The notes below the pieces were generated by a model. The model was not told where the DNA came from, did no database searches, and was given only the letters and a program-made list of their open reading frames with translations. A DNA stretch of 64,000 nucleotides from Solen grandis (taxonomy: Eukaryota; Mollusca; Bivalvia; Adapedonta; Solenidae): positions 54,697,145-54,761,144 of the forward strand of contig CM037788.1 of NCBI GenBank assembly GCA_021229015.1, written 5' to 3'. This document shows, one piece after another, positions 47,556 to 59,418 of this stretch (positions are counted from its first letter, which is position 1; each line of letters opens with the position of its first letter). Made by a program: the position numbers and the translations under genes.

Positions 47556-48640
47556 ATATTATTGCATGGTGGACTTTTCAGCTTGTATTTAAATAACATC
47601 AAATATCAATCACTGACAAAAAGCAGGGTAGTGGAGTATTATTCAGTTTCAGTGATTGCTTTAGTTTTGTGGATAACTCTTTGTGTCTGGTAGCCCAGTC
47701 TTTTAGAAACTTTGCATAATGCTAGTACTATGAAGTACTCTGCAGTGTCCGTATCCTTGGTATATACATGAAGGTGAACTCAGTATTGTCAAGACATTCA
47801 TCAAATTGAATTGTTAAATACACTGTTGAACTGAATCAATAGTACATTTAGGTAATCCATCCATAATTAAATTGTGATCACAGTCAATCAAATGATGATG
47901 GGAATTTCATAGTAAATGCAAGCCTTTATAGACATAGAGCAAAAGAGCCTATAACTCCAAGTCAGTGGATGCTTGCATCTGCACTGAAGTTTTTTTAAGC
48001 ATTTGAAGAACGATGATAATAATTAATGATGGATGGATTACCTTAATTAGCTATTGGTTTTGCAAAATGATGGCAGTCATTCAGGGGCAATATTGTTCCA
48101 GTTCATTTTAATCAATGTTTAACAGCAGACTAGACAAGTATGAACTTATTATAATTTTATTGACATCAAATTTACTGCTGTTTGAAGGTAAACTGAAAGA
48201 GAACATGATAGTGGTAGAAATATTTGGTTAGACTAATTTACATTTTGTAGCAATTTGCTGTGCATAGTATATATCAGGCCTTTTTTGTGTGTGTTTTGGG
48301 GAAAGGTGGGGGGTCCTTTCAGGAGGGGAAAATATATCGATCAGGGGAAAATTTACTAACGAAGAAAACATTAAAAAAAGACACCAATTATGCTGTAACT
48401 GAAACACACTTGTTTATTTTTATTTCATTTTATAATTAAATTTACAATAATATGTCTATTGCTTTCCTTGCGTGTCACTTTTTTTAATAATGAAAATACG
48501 TTTTTGTCATATGAATTTATAGATTTAATTGGGGAAAAGGGTATACTTATTTGTGATGGGGAATAAGGCCGAATATCGGCCCCAAAATCAGCATAAAAAA
48601 GGCCTGTATATACCCCTATTCACAACAAGAATCATAGTAG
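47556..48640. other. Intergenic, no gene seen
   Basis: AT-rich spacer without a recognised repeat or supported coding frame. Confidence 0.5.
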
Positions 48641-48650
48641 AAGCATTTAA

Positions 48651-48872
48651 CCCTTTCCCTCATAGAGGAAACCATGAAAAGACCTATGCGAACAACATAA
48701 AACCAGATCTCGCAGGCTGATCAGGTTTTATGCTGTTCGCTGCTCCTCAGTGGTCTGGAAATGAGGATTTTGTAATCAAATTTGGTAAGGTTTAACTGTG
48801 GTTTTTTCTGCAGATCAGGCTTTATGTGATACCTATTGAGTGCGTCAAAATGAGTCTATATGAGGGAAAGGG
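48651..48872. mobile_element. piggyBac-like MITE flanked by TTAA
   Basis: TTAA at 48647-48650 and 48873-48876 flanks perfect inverted ends starting CCCTTTCCCTCATA. The element is 222 bp with no coding capacity. Inside, gcgaacaacataaaacc and ggttttatgctgttcgc form a second, inner palindrome. TTAA insertion and ends beginning CCC are typical of piggyBac; the autonomous partner is not in the window. Confidence 0.8.
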
Positions 48873-49066
48873 TTAAATGCAGTTTAATGCATATAAAAAT
48901 GTTAATATTTTAATGAATATAAAATCTGTTAATTTACAACAGAAATATGCTTATAATTATATCTGTAACTCTATTGGTAAATTGGACAAATCACATTTTA
49001 TGTTAAATATTGGGACACACAGATATCTATACAAATCTCTATCTCTGTACAGAATCTGAGGCAGGG

Positions 49067-50000
49067 ATGTCAAATGAGGCAGAGGTTGAGGCTTCAGCAT
49101 TTACTGTTAAAGGTGAATGCCCAGATGAAGTGGAATTCCATTTCACGAAAGACCGGAAGCTGTATGTTTCAAAAGGTTTCCTCATCTACTGCTCTCCTGT
49201 ATTCAAAAGGATGTTTTCTCCGAACTTCAAGGAGGGTGCCACAGGAATTGTCAACATGGAAGCGAGGAACTATGAGGACTATCTGGAGTTTTTATGTGTT
49301 TTAAATCCAGGAGAACAGAAACAAGTAACAGGTGAGTACAAAACAACTAATTGTGCCCCTACCATTCTATGCTTGGGTGACCAGAGACAAAAGTTGTTAA
49401 CACTTTCAAAATTACAACATGGATTAGTTCCTTTTCAGTCTGACATTGGATGTTAAAGGCTTTCCATAGGCTACTATGACTTCCTCCAATGTCATGGACC
49501 TTGCAAAGGCCATCATCAGTGCCAACATGAAAACTTTCATAAGCAGTATATCAGTTCCTATTTAATTGTTGAAAAGAAAAAGTGAAGAATAACTGCCTCT
49601 TCCATGGCAAATATTGTAACCCCTTGATCACAAGAACTACTAGTTATTGGATTGTATTTGCTATCAAAAGATTGATAATGCCATTTTTTTTTTTTTCAGA
49701 TAAAAACATGTTTGCTGTGTTGGAGTTAGCCGAGGAATACCAGATTTTGCCTCTTATTGAATCGTGTAAACAGTTAATGCTTACCACAATGTCAACATTA
49801 ATGAAATCCTTTGAACCACTTTCTGAATTAGACCACTGTATCTTAAAGCAAGCGACTACTATGAAAATGTTACTGGATATTCTCTCCCGGTGTGTGCTTT
49901 TTTCATATCCTTTGATACAAACTGAATGCTTAAACAATATTTCACGATTCGGGTCTTTGAATTATACTGACTACAGAGAATATGGTCCTAAGTGTCCTTA
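49067..50000 (+). CDS. BTB-domain gene 3, two exons, 3' end lost in assembly gap
   Basis: Exon 1 (49067-49331, 88 residues) has FTVKGECPDEVEFHFTKD, LYVSKGFLIYCSPVFKRMF and YEDYLEFLCVLNPGEQKQ, ending at acag/gtgagt at phase 1. Exon 2 starts at 49700 after a 14-T polypyrimidine tract and cag. It continues in frame with KNMFAVLELAEEYQILPLI and the helical tail to CP at 50000, where Ns begin. The intron is 368 bp. It is closest to BTB2 by exon 1 length and shared 5' flank. As for BTB2, dimerisation through BTB is expected and the specific role unknown. About 50 C-terminal residues are probably missing, judged from BTB2. Confidence 0.8.
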
Positions 50001-50100
50001 NNNNNNNNNNNNNNNNNNNNNNNNNNNNNNNNNNNNNNNNNNNNNNNNNNNNNNNNNNNNNNNNNNNNNNNNNNNNNNNNNNNNNNNNNNNNNNNNNNNN
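50001..50100. other. Assembly gap of 100 N
   Basis: Exactly 100 unknown bases, a common placeholder for a gap of unknown size. It cuts the last exon of BTB3. No continuation of that exon is visible right after the gap. Confidence 0.99.
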
Positions 50101-53100
50101 TTTATTTCTATAATTTAACACGAGTAAATTACTACAATATAGGTAAGATGGGTGCATACTGCACTTCTTCCTGTTGTTTTTTTCCGGTTGCCTCAAAAAA
50201 TTCTGCTGCAATGCCCAATATGTTAAACTTCAGACGTATTTGTCTCTTTGTTAGGCCAAACACATACCAATATAAAATCGCAATAATCATTAGGAAATTA
50301 ATTGTGTAATGATACATCAAGTATTCAGCAGCCGTATGTTATCCAACGATGGATTACAAATGGATGTAAGTGCTTTTTTTATCGAATTTTGAAGTTTGTC
50401 TCTAATAAGGATAATTTTCCTTAGAAATATGTAAGTAATGACAAAATTTTAGATAGTTCTGATATGGCGTAAGAATGCAAATCGAAATCTCAAGTTCGTC
50501 TCTAATAAAAAAAATTCTACTTTTTATCCGTTTTTTAATGTTTTCATTGTCAAATATATATATTTGAAAAAGATATATAGACGAATGGATGAACGTATCA
50601 TTAAAGCAATAAAATATACACATAAAATATAAATTAAGCAGTTTTTTTTTTAATCTTAATCTAATGATTTTGATTTTAATTTCTCAAGTTTTGATCTCAT
50701 TTTCTTGTGTTCTTAAATACTTTCTACTTTTTATCCGTTTTTTTGCATGAAATGCATTCAATCTATCGCTGGCGAGTACTTGTGTTATTATCACACAATT
50801 AATTTTCTTACGTTTATCTCTATATTCACAGGTTGTCAGTTTAGATATTGCCATTACAAACAGTATGACATGTTCTTGTTTCCTTTTCTGATCAATAGTT
50901 TAACATTGAAACCTCAAGGAGAACAAGATATATAAATGAGAACAAGATATATAAATACTTCACTTTCAGTTGATTTTAAAAACCATGCACAGTATTTAAG
51001 AATGATAAATTTCATTTTACTGTTAGGGGAATATTTTAAGAAATATCTCATTATATTGCTTCAGTTTGTTTCTGATAAATTATGCATAATTAACTGTATT
51101 ACACACGATACGCCTTCAACATCAATTAAATTTCTCCTTATTTCTCTGCTTATATAAACCGGTCCAGTTAACACTACCTATTTTAGAATATCACTTCTTA
51201 CAAATGAAGGAACAAAATGTAATACAAGATAAATTAACACTTCTTTTATAAGATAATGCTTCATCAATATGTAAAGTGCTGAAAAAATACCCGTAGATTA
51301 CATTGATTATAATGTAGGAGGTACATGCAAGTTTCTTTATAAAAATATCATGTATGGCAAGTAATTTGTACTCAGCAATTATTTTTAAGTAGTGCAAGAC
51401 GATTTGATTGTAGCTTTTTTCAAGTAATCGAATTTTTAGACTGGCGGTATCCAATCTTTTGTACATATACACAAACGTAGGCATTGTTTAATTGCATAAT
51501 CAACACAGTTGTTTTCGTCGAACTGTATCAATCCGCGCTCAGTATCAATTCAGTGCGACTGTGTTTACCAAGTTCACTAATATAAAGTGAAGTCATGACC
51601 TCTTTAGGTATGCAATTTATGAATGGAACCTCAAACCGGATCATTATGAAGCAAATCAATAGCGCTTAAAGCACTGATAGACTGGCGGCGGTGTGATCAT
51701 GAAACAAGAGAAGGTTCAGCTGAATTATTACTAGTCACTAGGGGATGCAGGAAAACGTGTGGAGTTTAGGGCCTCAAATGGCCTTTACCTCCATCAATTT
51801 TAACCTTGCTTAAACGTTGCAGTTCTAATTATAGATTTATCATCATATTAATCTTGCTGATAGTCCTCCTCGCATTGTGTGCTATGATTGTTTCTGTGAT
51901 ACACCTGGATCCGGTGTCTAGGCATTCAAATTATATTATCAAACATTGGATAAATACTATATTATCAAACATTGGATAAATACTTTCAAATGTTGCTAGG
52001 ATTAGGCAAAAGGAAGCCGCACTCACCTGAACTACGAGTATTTATCTGAATTAGACATTATTTTACTCAAATGATTTTTTTTATATTTTTGATTATCCGT
52101 TAAGCCATTGCTTTTCATACGATATGATAATCCAACGTAGTTAGAACCAAACACTCGGTGGTTGTTAATCATTTCTTATCAGTGTTCAAAACCGTGCATT
52201 TGGTTTCAGGATCAACCAGTCCACACACTGTCCATCAAATTTCACAATGTTACCCACCATGCTCACTAAAAACGTAAAGACTGGCAATCAATCTTTAATT
52301 CCCCCATCTCAGAAGATATGAAGCATATACTGACAATGTGAATTTGAAGTAGTTACAGACACAAATATATATGCAAATATTCAGACAAATGCATGATGAA
52401 ATAACCAATAAGCTGTTTGAACAATGTCAAGTTACACATATTATGAAAATAGGAATAAATTGTGATAATGTGAACAGCCAATATACACTGTATATTATCA
52501 AACCTAACAGAGAAGCATAAATCTTTGAGTTTAGATGGACACCCCGTATAACATATATATTTACGTGAATCTAACCATAAAATCAGGCATGAACATAGCG
52601 AAATGACCTGGCTAAGAACTTGTAATTGCCTGTATCCCTGAGGTTTCGAAAGATCGGAGCACATAGGACCCGTAGAGAAAAGTGTGCATTGTCTTATGAT
52701 ATCAACTGGCAAACAATAGAGCTCCATATTCTAGCAGTATGTCATGTATAAATTACACATGCACTTAATGAATGACTAGTGTTCGATTATGTTGCATATT
52801 AAGGCACTTGGCACACAATGACGCTTCTTTTAGAACAGGTTCATACAACGCCTGTGCCACTGTTATCCTCGCCGTCCTTGTGCTGCGCGACTGTACTTAC
52901 AAACGCCATATATCACAGCACGGTATACATAGAACACAATATTCTTAAAAACGGCAAAGCAAAGTTGTCACATATGAACACTCTACAGTTCCATTTCCGC
53001 TCGTCTGATGTATAGACAAGTCTTTTGATGAGCCGTTTCCATGCATACTTTGTCGGCAATACTAGCTGGATTAATCAATGTATTGTTTATGAATGTCTGT

Positions 53101-54240
53101 AAGTCTATATTAGGTATATCACCATATAAAACGGTGTTTGCTCATGAAAGGAATATCGAATATCTTCGTAGCAAATATTTCTGCATGTACTGTTTGTATT
53201 CAGGCATAATATTTTATACAAAAACATAATGGTAACAATATAACCCATTTTTTTTATTATCCAACGATTGCCTCGCACATGTCTGATCTTGCGTTGCTGT
53301 AAACCCTTGAATCCTTTTTACTATAAATGTTGGAATCAGTTGATTATCTCCATGTATAGGGCGGCAGATTGCACCATAATTCGCATCCAAATAATCCAAT
53401 GGACTTTAACTATTCTCTGTACAAGTCAATATTTGATATTAAAAGATTAACCCATCGGTTTTAACATCTAGGGGGTCATAACATAATAGAATTTCTGGCC
53501 TTCTGCAGTCGGTCTTCTTTGCGACCAATCATTTTAGATTAGAGTCATGTCGAGTACCCAATGGACCACGTATCGACCTGAATGATATAAATGTCCGCAT
53601 ACGATATAATATGGGCGGGGCGGTGCGTCGCTTTGTGAAATAATTGTATTTGATTTGTCTATATTCATGTCTATTTTCATGTGCAACAATATCCGTTTAC
53701 GATGTATTCTATGCGTTAAAGGCGGAGTGGGATATTTGCTATAGGGGAAATATCACCCGCGAACGATGGGTTACCGCCAAGACCGAATGAACAGTTCAAC
53801 CATTCTTGCTTCTTCTAGAGAATACAATATATTATATAATATTCTTCTCAAGCATCAAAACGCAACACATGATTTAGCAATGTGTATGTAAAATATAATT
53901 TAATGTAATTAAATTTTTTTGAGTGGGTCCTTCCAGTTATTTGGTGGAATTTACCCGTGGGTATTTTAGTGGAGTGATCCCATTAATATTGGGTCACGTG
54001 ATCTTTCCGTGTAGAACAAAGTCCGAGACGCTGTGTACAGACGGGGGGCGTTTGAAAAAAATTGTCGAAATGTACAGATGAATTTCTTCGTTGGAAATTC
54101 TAACTGCATTTACCAGCTGAGTATTTCCTTTGTGCTCGTCCTTTGTTAAAGAGTGCGTAGCGTCCTCTTGTTAAATATGCAAGAGAAATTATTACTTATT
54201 TAAAAAAATTTATGTGATTGCTTATTGTCGGATGGTTGTG
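50101..54240. other. Long AT-rich intergenic span, no gene seen
   Basis: Only small direct duplications are visible: 'gagaacaagatatataaat' twice near 50919-50955 and 'tatcaaacattggataaata' twice near 51935-51985. ggacaccccgtata near 52537 resembles a mariner-type end, but no partner end was found. Frames up to 124 codons show no domain. Confidence 0.5.
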
Positions 54241-55291
54241 TAATCATCAAAATGTCTCACAATGTAATTATTGGGGTCATAGTTTTTAAAACGGCTGCGG
54301 ACGCTAGTCAATAGTGGCATTTTGCCAGAAAATTTGGTTTAAACAAAGAAAGTTCACCGTGTTATGCAAGGATTCGGTGGGCTTGCGTTACATACACGCG
54401 CTAATTGCATTCTGCAGATGCTGAACTTGCAGGCAAGGATCTTGTGCTTATGATATCGGCTCGAATGATCTTTGTGACCCTCCCTACAACAAACCGATTT
54501 GCTTTGAATTTGTCAGTTATGCGTCCTTTTTGGTCGTTGGGTTGAAAGTGAAAGCCGGGGCTATTTTTCAGTGCTTACCAAGGAGGCTCGAACCTTATGT
54601 AGGATTAATGAAAAGGTAATTGAAGCAAATATTGCAGTTGAGGCTCTAGTAGCTACAGCCAATTTACCACTGTTTTTTTGGAAGCATAGAGGAATGTTGA
54701 ACTGTGATGTAAATATTTATTGCGAGGATGGCATTCACCTTTCTCAGCAAATTGGTTACCAGACAGGCGCGTAGCTGAGCCCAAATTGATTTTACGCACT
54801 CTGCTAGGGGGGGGGGGGGGGCATCTCCCCCGGATTTTTTTGTAATTGGAACGGTCTATGGTGTCTTTCGAGTATACTATACAACATAGAATGTGGTCCT
54901 ATTTGACCGTGCAAAAGATATAATTGTATTACTGAAAGACAAAAAATCAAGTCTTCTTTTTCAATCCATATATTGCATGCAAATTATCATCTGCAATTTT
55001 AAAACAAACGTACAATATTATACATATCTCCTGTTGAACAAAGTGCACAACAAAACATCATATAATGGGCGTTCAGACTGTTTAGCTATTGAACTTTGAT
55101 AGAGATGGTATATAACGGTAAACACGCTTATAAAATGCAAGTGCACAAAATGAACACAATGGAAAACATACGTCCCGCTAGAGTTTCTGCAAACTGTTTT
55201 TAAAACACATTTAATTACAATGTATTCCAATACGTGGTCATTTTTTTTTTTCGCGCACGATGCCATTTGATGTGGAATGTAGCTGGTCAAT

Positions 55292-57320
55292 CTACACACG
55301 AAATAAGAGGGCTAGTCTTCGCTCCCTTTCTACGTGCAACACATCTATAATGTGTCGGGCGTTTATGTCCCTATCACGGTGAATGCTCATCAACCCAAGC
55401 CCAGACAGTCTACCGGTGGTCATTGTTGATCGTAGGTAGGTTTTCACCCTTCTCATTGAGCTGAATGAGCGCTCTGCAGTGGCTGTTGAAACGGGCATTG
55501 CCCGTAAAATGTGGAGGCATGTTGACACATTTGGGTACAGCTCATCGTTCATGGGGTGCTAATGTATCACCTAAGGTATCATAGACAGGACCATCTCCAT
55601 CACACCTATTTCTCCAGCGACTAACCTCTCGTTGAAACTCCTCAAGTGATCAGCCGGCAGATCTCGCGAAAAGGTGGCGTATAATGCCTGTACAATATCG
55701 TTGTCGATATGCTCTATTTCGCTTGGTATCAGATATTGTGCGTTAAACCTTTCGGGCCCTTTTGAATGAGCCTGGTGGATAGTTCCGCGATAAATGGTCG
55801 ACGAATGGAAGGTACAAGTTGCGTCGCCATATTGTGAGGTCGTGTCTGCAGGCGCATTCTGTCGATGTTGTTGTCTATGGTTGCACACTGCTCGTGGTCG
55901 GGATGGTTCGACACCAACTGCTTGGGCCATATCGACGGACTTGTTGTAAAGGCATCCCACACCGCTGGATCATTTCTTTCTTCAGCAACCTGACGAGAAA
56001 CTGTCCTGTGCCTCTCTAACTGCTTCAACTAAGTCGCAGGTCTTAAAAGCTGCAGCATTTGTGAGAGCGGCACAAGTCCAGAAAGAACGTGTTCTATGGC
56101 GACGAGACCTACTATGAAGCCGAACTGAGTGACCGCACTCTGAATGCACCACCTTGGCGTCACCAAGTTAAGGCTTAGGTCCTCTAAGCAGTTAACAACG
56201 GTTGGGTACGAGCACTTAAACGTATTCAGGGCGTCTGCTCAGGTGCCCATCGAGTTTCGCATAATGACTGGAGTTTTGTACGACTCTCCATCTTTCGCGG
56301 CAAGCTTGGTCGTTCCCCAAAACGTCCCGAAATCTTAACAACCGTTTTCCCGAGTAATTGAACAGAAAGCCACTTCTTGTACAGTCCTTCCCATCATGTT
56401 TCTAGAGAGTGGCTCCTCAGATGCATGTATTATTGTAGGTTTAAGCAGTGCGCCTTGCAGTGCGTGTAAATTGCATCGGGAATTATCTGCCTACCCGCGC
56501 TTGGACGCCACGGAATCTTCCGGACATTTGGACGCCCCTCGTAACCTTGACCCCTCATTTTCATTATATCTACTCCGGCTTGTCTAAGGTTGGCTACAAA
56601 TGCATTTGACAACGCTTCACCAGTTGTTGATTCGCATTCAGCGAAAGCAATAAAGTCTTCTCTCACTGAACTGGTAGTGGCGTCAAAGTACCTCAAACAA
56701 AGTGCCATTTGCTCCATGGTGGAGGCGTCCGTGGCTTCGTCAGCAATAAAACCAAAGAATGGGGCACTATTGCATTTCTGCACTATTTCCTCTTTGAGCT
56801 GATCACCGATGATTGAGATTAGTTCGTTTTGAATTTCGGGTGAGGTGTAATATTGTCCTTGGGTCACCATTCTCTAAATGTTCCCTAAGCACTAGATTGT
56901 ATTTTTGATTGGTACTCCAGCAACGCCTTAAAGTTACTGGCACTGTCGTTATGCCCACGTAACGCCAAATTCTGTTTGCCACACAAGATGATAGTGTCAA
57001 CTATTCCTTTCAAATGAGTCTGTTCTTACAAACTATGGCATCATGAGCAGAGAAATCGATTGTGCGATGTTCTTCAATTTCCCGGACATTACTGACTCGA
57101 AGTTTCAGCCGCTTCAAGAGATTCTACGTGTGTCTTACATTTTATATGTGCGGTGATGGTCTTACCAAGATTGCTTGGATCGGTTGCTGGTTGCGACACA
57201 AAGACAGTTTCTTTCTCTGCAGCGATTCCCCCGAATAAGTGGCACGGCCCACAATATGCTCCCTCTTTGGACTTTGAATAACGTAGCCATGTGTTTTCGA
57301 CAAACCAATGCGCCTGAATT
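55292..57320 (-). pseudogene. hAT/ZMYM1-like transposase, multiply frameshifted
   Basis: Order on the - strand: a TTF-type zinc finger with WLRYSKSKEGAYCGPCHLFG (about 57290-57240); a DUF4371-like part with GKQNLALRGHNDSA (about 56960), then SPEIQNELISIIGDQLKEE and FFGFIADEATDASTMEQM (56870-56430); and the hAT C-terminal dimerisation region LYPNVSTCLHILRAMPVS, STATAERSFSSMRRVKTYL (about 55520-55400). Enzymes of this class cut and paste DNA in the nucleus. Stops and frame changes separate nearly every block, so it is dead. Confidence 0.8.
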
Positions 57321-57497
57321 TTACGGAACTTCCCGTTGATGTACCTGCAGAGAGAATAATACGATTATGTACTTGACTAGTCAGCATTAATTTTGTAATA
57401 CTTCCGTCATTTTGAAAAATGCTCAAAACCAAATGGAGATGATCCCAAAACACAATGATTGAACAAAATTATATTTAAAAAAATCCTTAAAATAAGT

Positions 57498-57585
57498 GAT
57501 ACAGGTGGGGCTCGAACCCGCGCCGGAAGATGACAGTTGCTTACAATGCCGTGATTACAACCAACCACTCGGCCATTGTGTCTCT
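57498..57585 (-). repeat. tRNA-Leu/Ser-like sequence, probably SINE head or pseudogene
   Basis: On the - strand tggccgagtggttgg fits box A of class II tRNAs and gggttcgagcccc is a good box B. The length (about 88) fits a class II tRNA. About five of seven acceptor pairs form and the anticodon stem is weak. It lies inside the non-coding part of the hAT element. Confidence 0.45.
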
Positions 57586-58376
57586 TCAATAACGTGCGCA
57601 CTCTATATAATACATAAACTTAAAGCCTTCTGTCGTGACCGGATCTGAGACTGTGACTGTTTTAAACTTTTACACATATGAAAATTGTTTCATATTATAC
57701 AATAAATGCAATTATGATTGTATTAAAATATGTAAAATAATTATTTACAAAATGTGAGTATTCAATATGGTTCTAAAACACTCAAGCAGCGATATATCTG
57801 CCAGAATTTAGTATTGTTAAAGAAATGTATTTACCTGCTGGGGAATGTAAACTGATGCACAGTATCCCATTTACTCTTTAAGAGACACATTCGGTCATTG
57901 TCATCGGATATCCTCTCATGAAAAGCATCAGGGTATGGTGGGTTGTGAGGGTTTAAAAGTGTAGCCATTTTTCTTCGAAAAATTCGCGCGAACGCAGATG
58001 TAAACATTTACAAGGAGAGGACCCAGACAACTTAATTAATAAAGAGGAGTAATTGATAGACATGAACCCGTGTTATGTCTAAGTACTCCCTCGACTGTAT
58101 ATTCTTAAGGTAATCGACAAAGGTTAACTACAATGAAAATATATGAGTTTATTGTTATGTGTTACTTTGTTTGTTTTTTCATAATTTTTATTCTTAGAAT
58201 TTCCGATAGTCTGCACCTCACCCCCCTTAACTCCCAGTGTACATTTTATTGCTTTTTTCGAATTTATTTCATTTTTTTTTTTCGACCTGTCTAAAATTAT
58301 TTTAACGCACGTGCGTACGTGCGTAAGCCTAGCTACCGCCTGCCAGAAGTATGTTCGTAGTGTGCGTGACGCATAA

Positions 58377-58860
58377 TCAGAGTTGCAAATTGGCAGTCAC
58401 AAAAACATTGATAATTTAGTTGACAACTTATATCCTAATTGGGGATTTCGAAAATTCAAAGGATTAGATCTGTGTTATTTATTTTAAAAGCAAAGTTATT
58501 TCTGCAGTTTGATATGTAGTAATTTAGCCGTGATTTGATTGGTCAGTTTCGGTAAGGAACGATAACTCTTTAGTACTAGGATTGCTCGTTCATTTTTTCT
58601 GTCAATCTCAATTATTATTTTTCAGTGATTTAATGATTTGACTGATATTTAAGGTTTCATTTCATGTGATTTTGATTTATATTTATTTATTGGTCTATTG
58701 TAATTTAGCCATCACATTTATTGTTAGATATTTCAAAATAAGCATGCTTTCTTCTTGGAATACTTCCTTCCCTGTATCTCTACTGAGGATAAAACATTAT
58801 ATTTTTCAAGGGGGGGGTGATTAGGTCCCATACTTGTGAAATTGTTTGCTAACGTTTGTG
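58377..58860. other. Spacer between SGNH relic and YR retroelement leader
   Basis: AT-rich DNA with a G-run at 58810. No coding signal and no recognised element end. Confidence 0.5.
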
Positions 58861-58863
58861 TTT

Positions 58864-59250
58864 GCGATGAATGTTTATTTCCCGGAATCAATACTTATTT
58901 GAGTATTACACAAATTATATTAGGAATGTTTATTTCTCCTGTATCACTGCATATTTGTGTAAGCATATGTGGTGTTTAGGGAATGTTTATTTCCCTGACT
59001 GTACTAATACATATGTGTAAGCATATGTGGGTTTTAGGAAATGTTTATTTCCCTGCATTAATGCATATTATGTGTAAGCATATGTGGTTTTTAGGGAATG
59101 TTTATTTCCCTTCATTAGTACATATGTGTAAGCATATGTGGTGGGCGAAGAACGTGTAGTTCCATTGTATCCAGAAATATATGTATGTATATGTGTTTAG
59201 GGGAATGTGTATTTTCTCTTATCAGTGCATATGTGTAAGCATATGTGGTG
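58864..59250 (+). repeat. Tandem 57-59 bp leader repeats of the YR retroelement
   Basis: About six copies. Each has gggaatgtttatttccc, itself a small hairpin, then 'catatgtgtaagcatatgtg', in which CATATG occurs twice. Clear copies start near 58923, 58980, 59039, 59097 and 59203; the flanking ones are worn. The array ends 170 bp before the gag-like start. It may be part of the element's 5' untranslated region. Confidence 0.75.
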
Positions 59251-59418
59251 GGAAAGGTTCTTGACAGATACATATCATTTAATTAGCTGTATGCTTTATC
59301 TCGTATTTGGATAACAGTTAGTTGAACATATCATGTGTTAGATGCACTAACTGTTTGTGCTCTGGTTTTATTTGCATTTTTGCATTCGGTTATCTGATTG
59401 GTTGATAACTTGCAGGTG

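Larger units (their letters stand above)
54764..58342 (-). mobile_element. hAT-like DNA transposon, 3.6 kb
   Basis: The ends caggcgcgtagctgagcc (left) and, in reverse complement, caggcggtagctaggctt (right) are terminal inverted repeats; both sides also have ttacgcac further in. ccaga at 54759-54763 is repeated at 58343-58347, a 5-base duplication, though hAT elements usually leave 8. The interior carries a broken hAT/ZMYM1-type transposase on the - strand. It disrupts the SGNH ORF, whose two halves join in frame at the insertion point. G15 lies at 54807-54821. Confidence 0.75.
54252..58376 (+). pseudogene. SGNH-hydrolase-type ORF, frameshifted and split by a transposon
   Basis: The reading starts MSHNVII and has the SGNH block I GHSF (54275-54286), then a shift into KRLRTLVNSGILPENL. 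Block III is DIGSNDLCDPP from 54452, and the block V-like CEDGIHLSQQIGYQ (D at 54727, H at 54736) ends at 54762. Past the transposon (54764-58342) it resumes in frame at 58344 with QKYVRSVRDA and a stop at 58374-58376. SGNH/GDSL esterase domains occur in some YR and CR1 retroelements, so this is probably a retroelement ORF. At least two frameshifts plus the insertion make it inactive. Confidence 0.65.

Noticed and set aside
52530..52560. Mariner terminal repeat (ggacaccccgtata)
   Set aside because: Only one end-like word was seen, with no inverted partner and no transposase.
52353..52727. 124-codon frame on the - strand
   Set aside because: No recognisable domain, no supporting context, and AT-rich codon make-up like the surrounding spacer.
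57498..57585. Functional tRNA-Leu or tRNA-Ser gene
   Set aside because: Good boxes but mismatches in the acceptor and anticodon stems; it sits inside a dead transposon.
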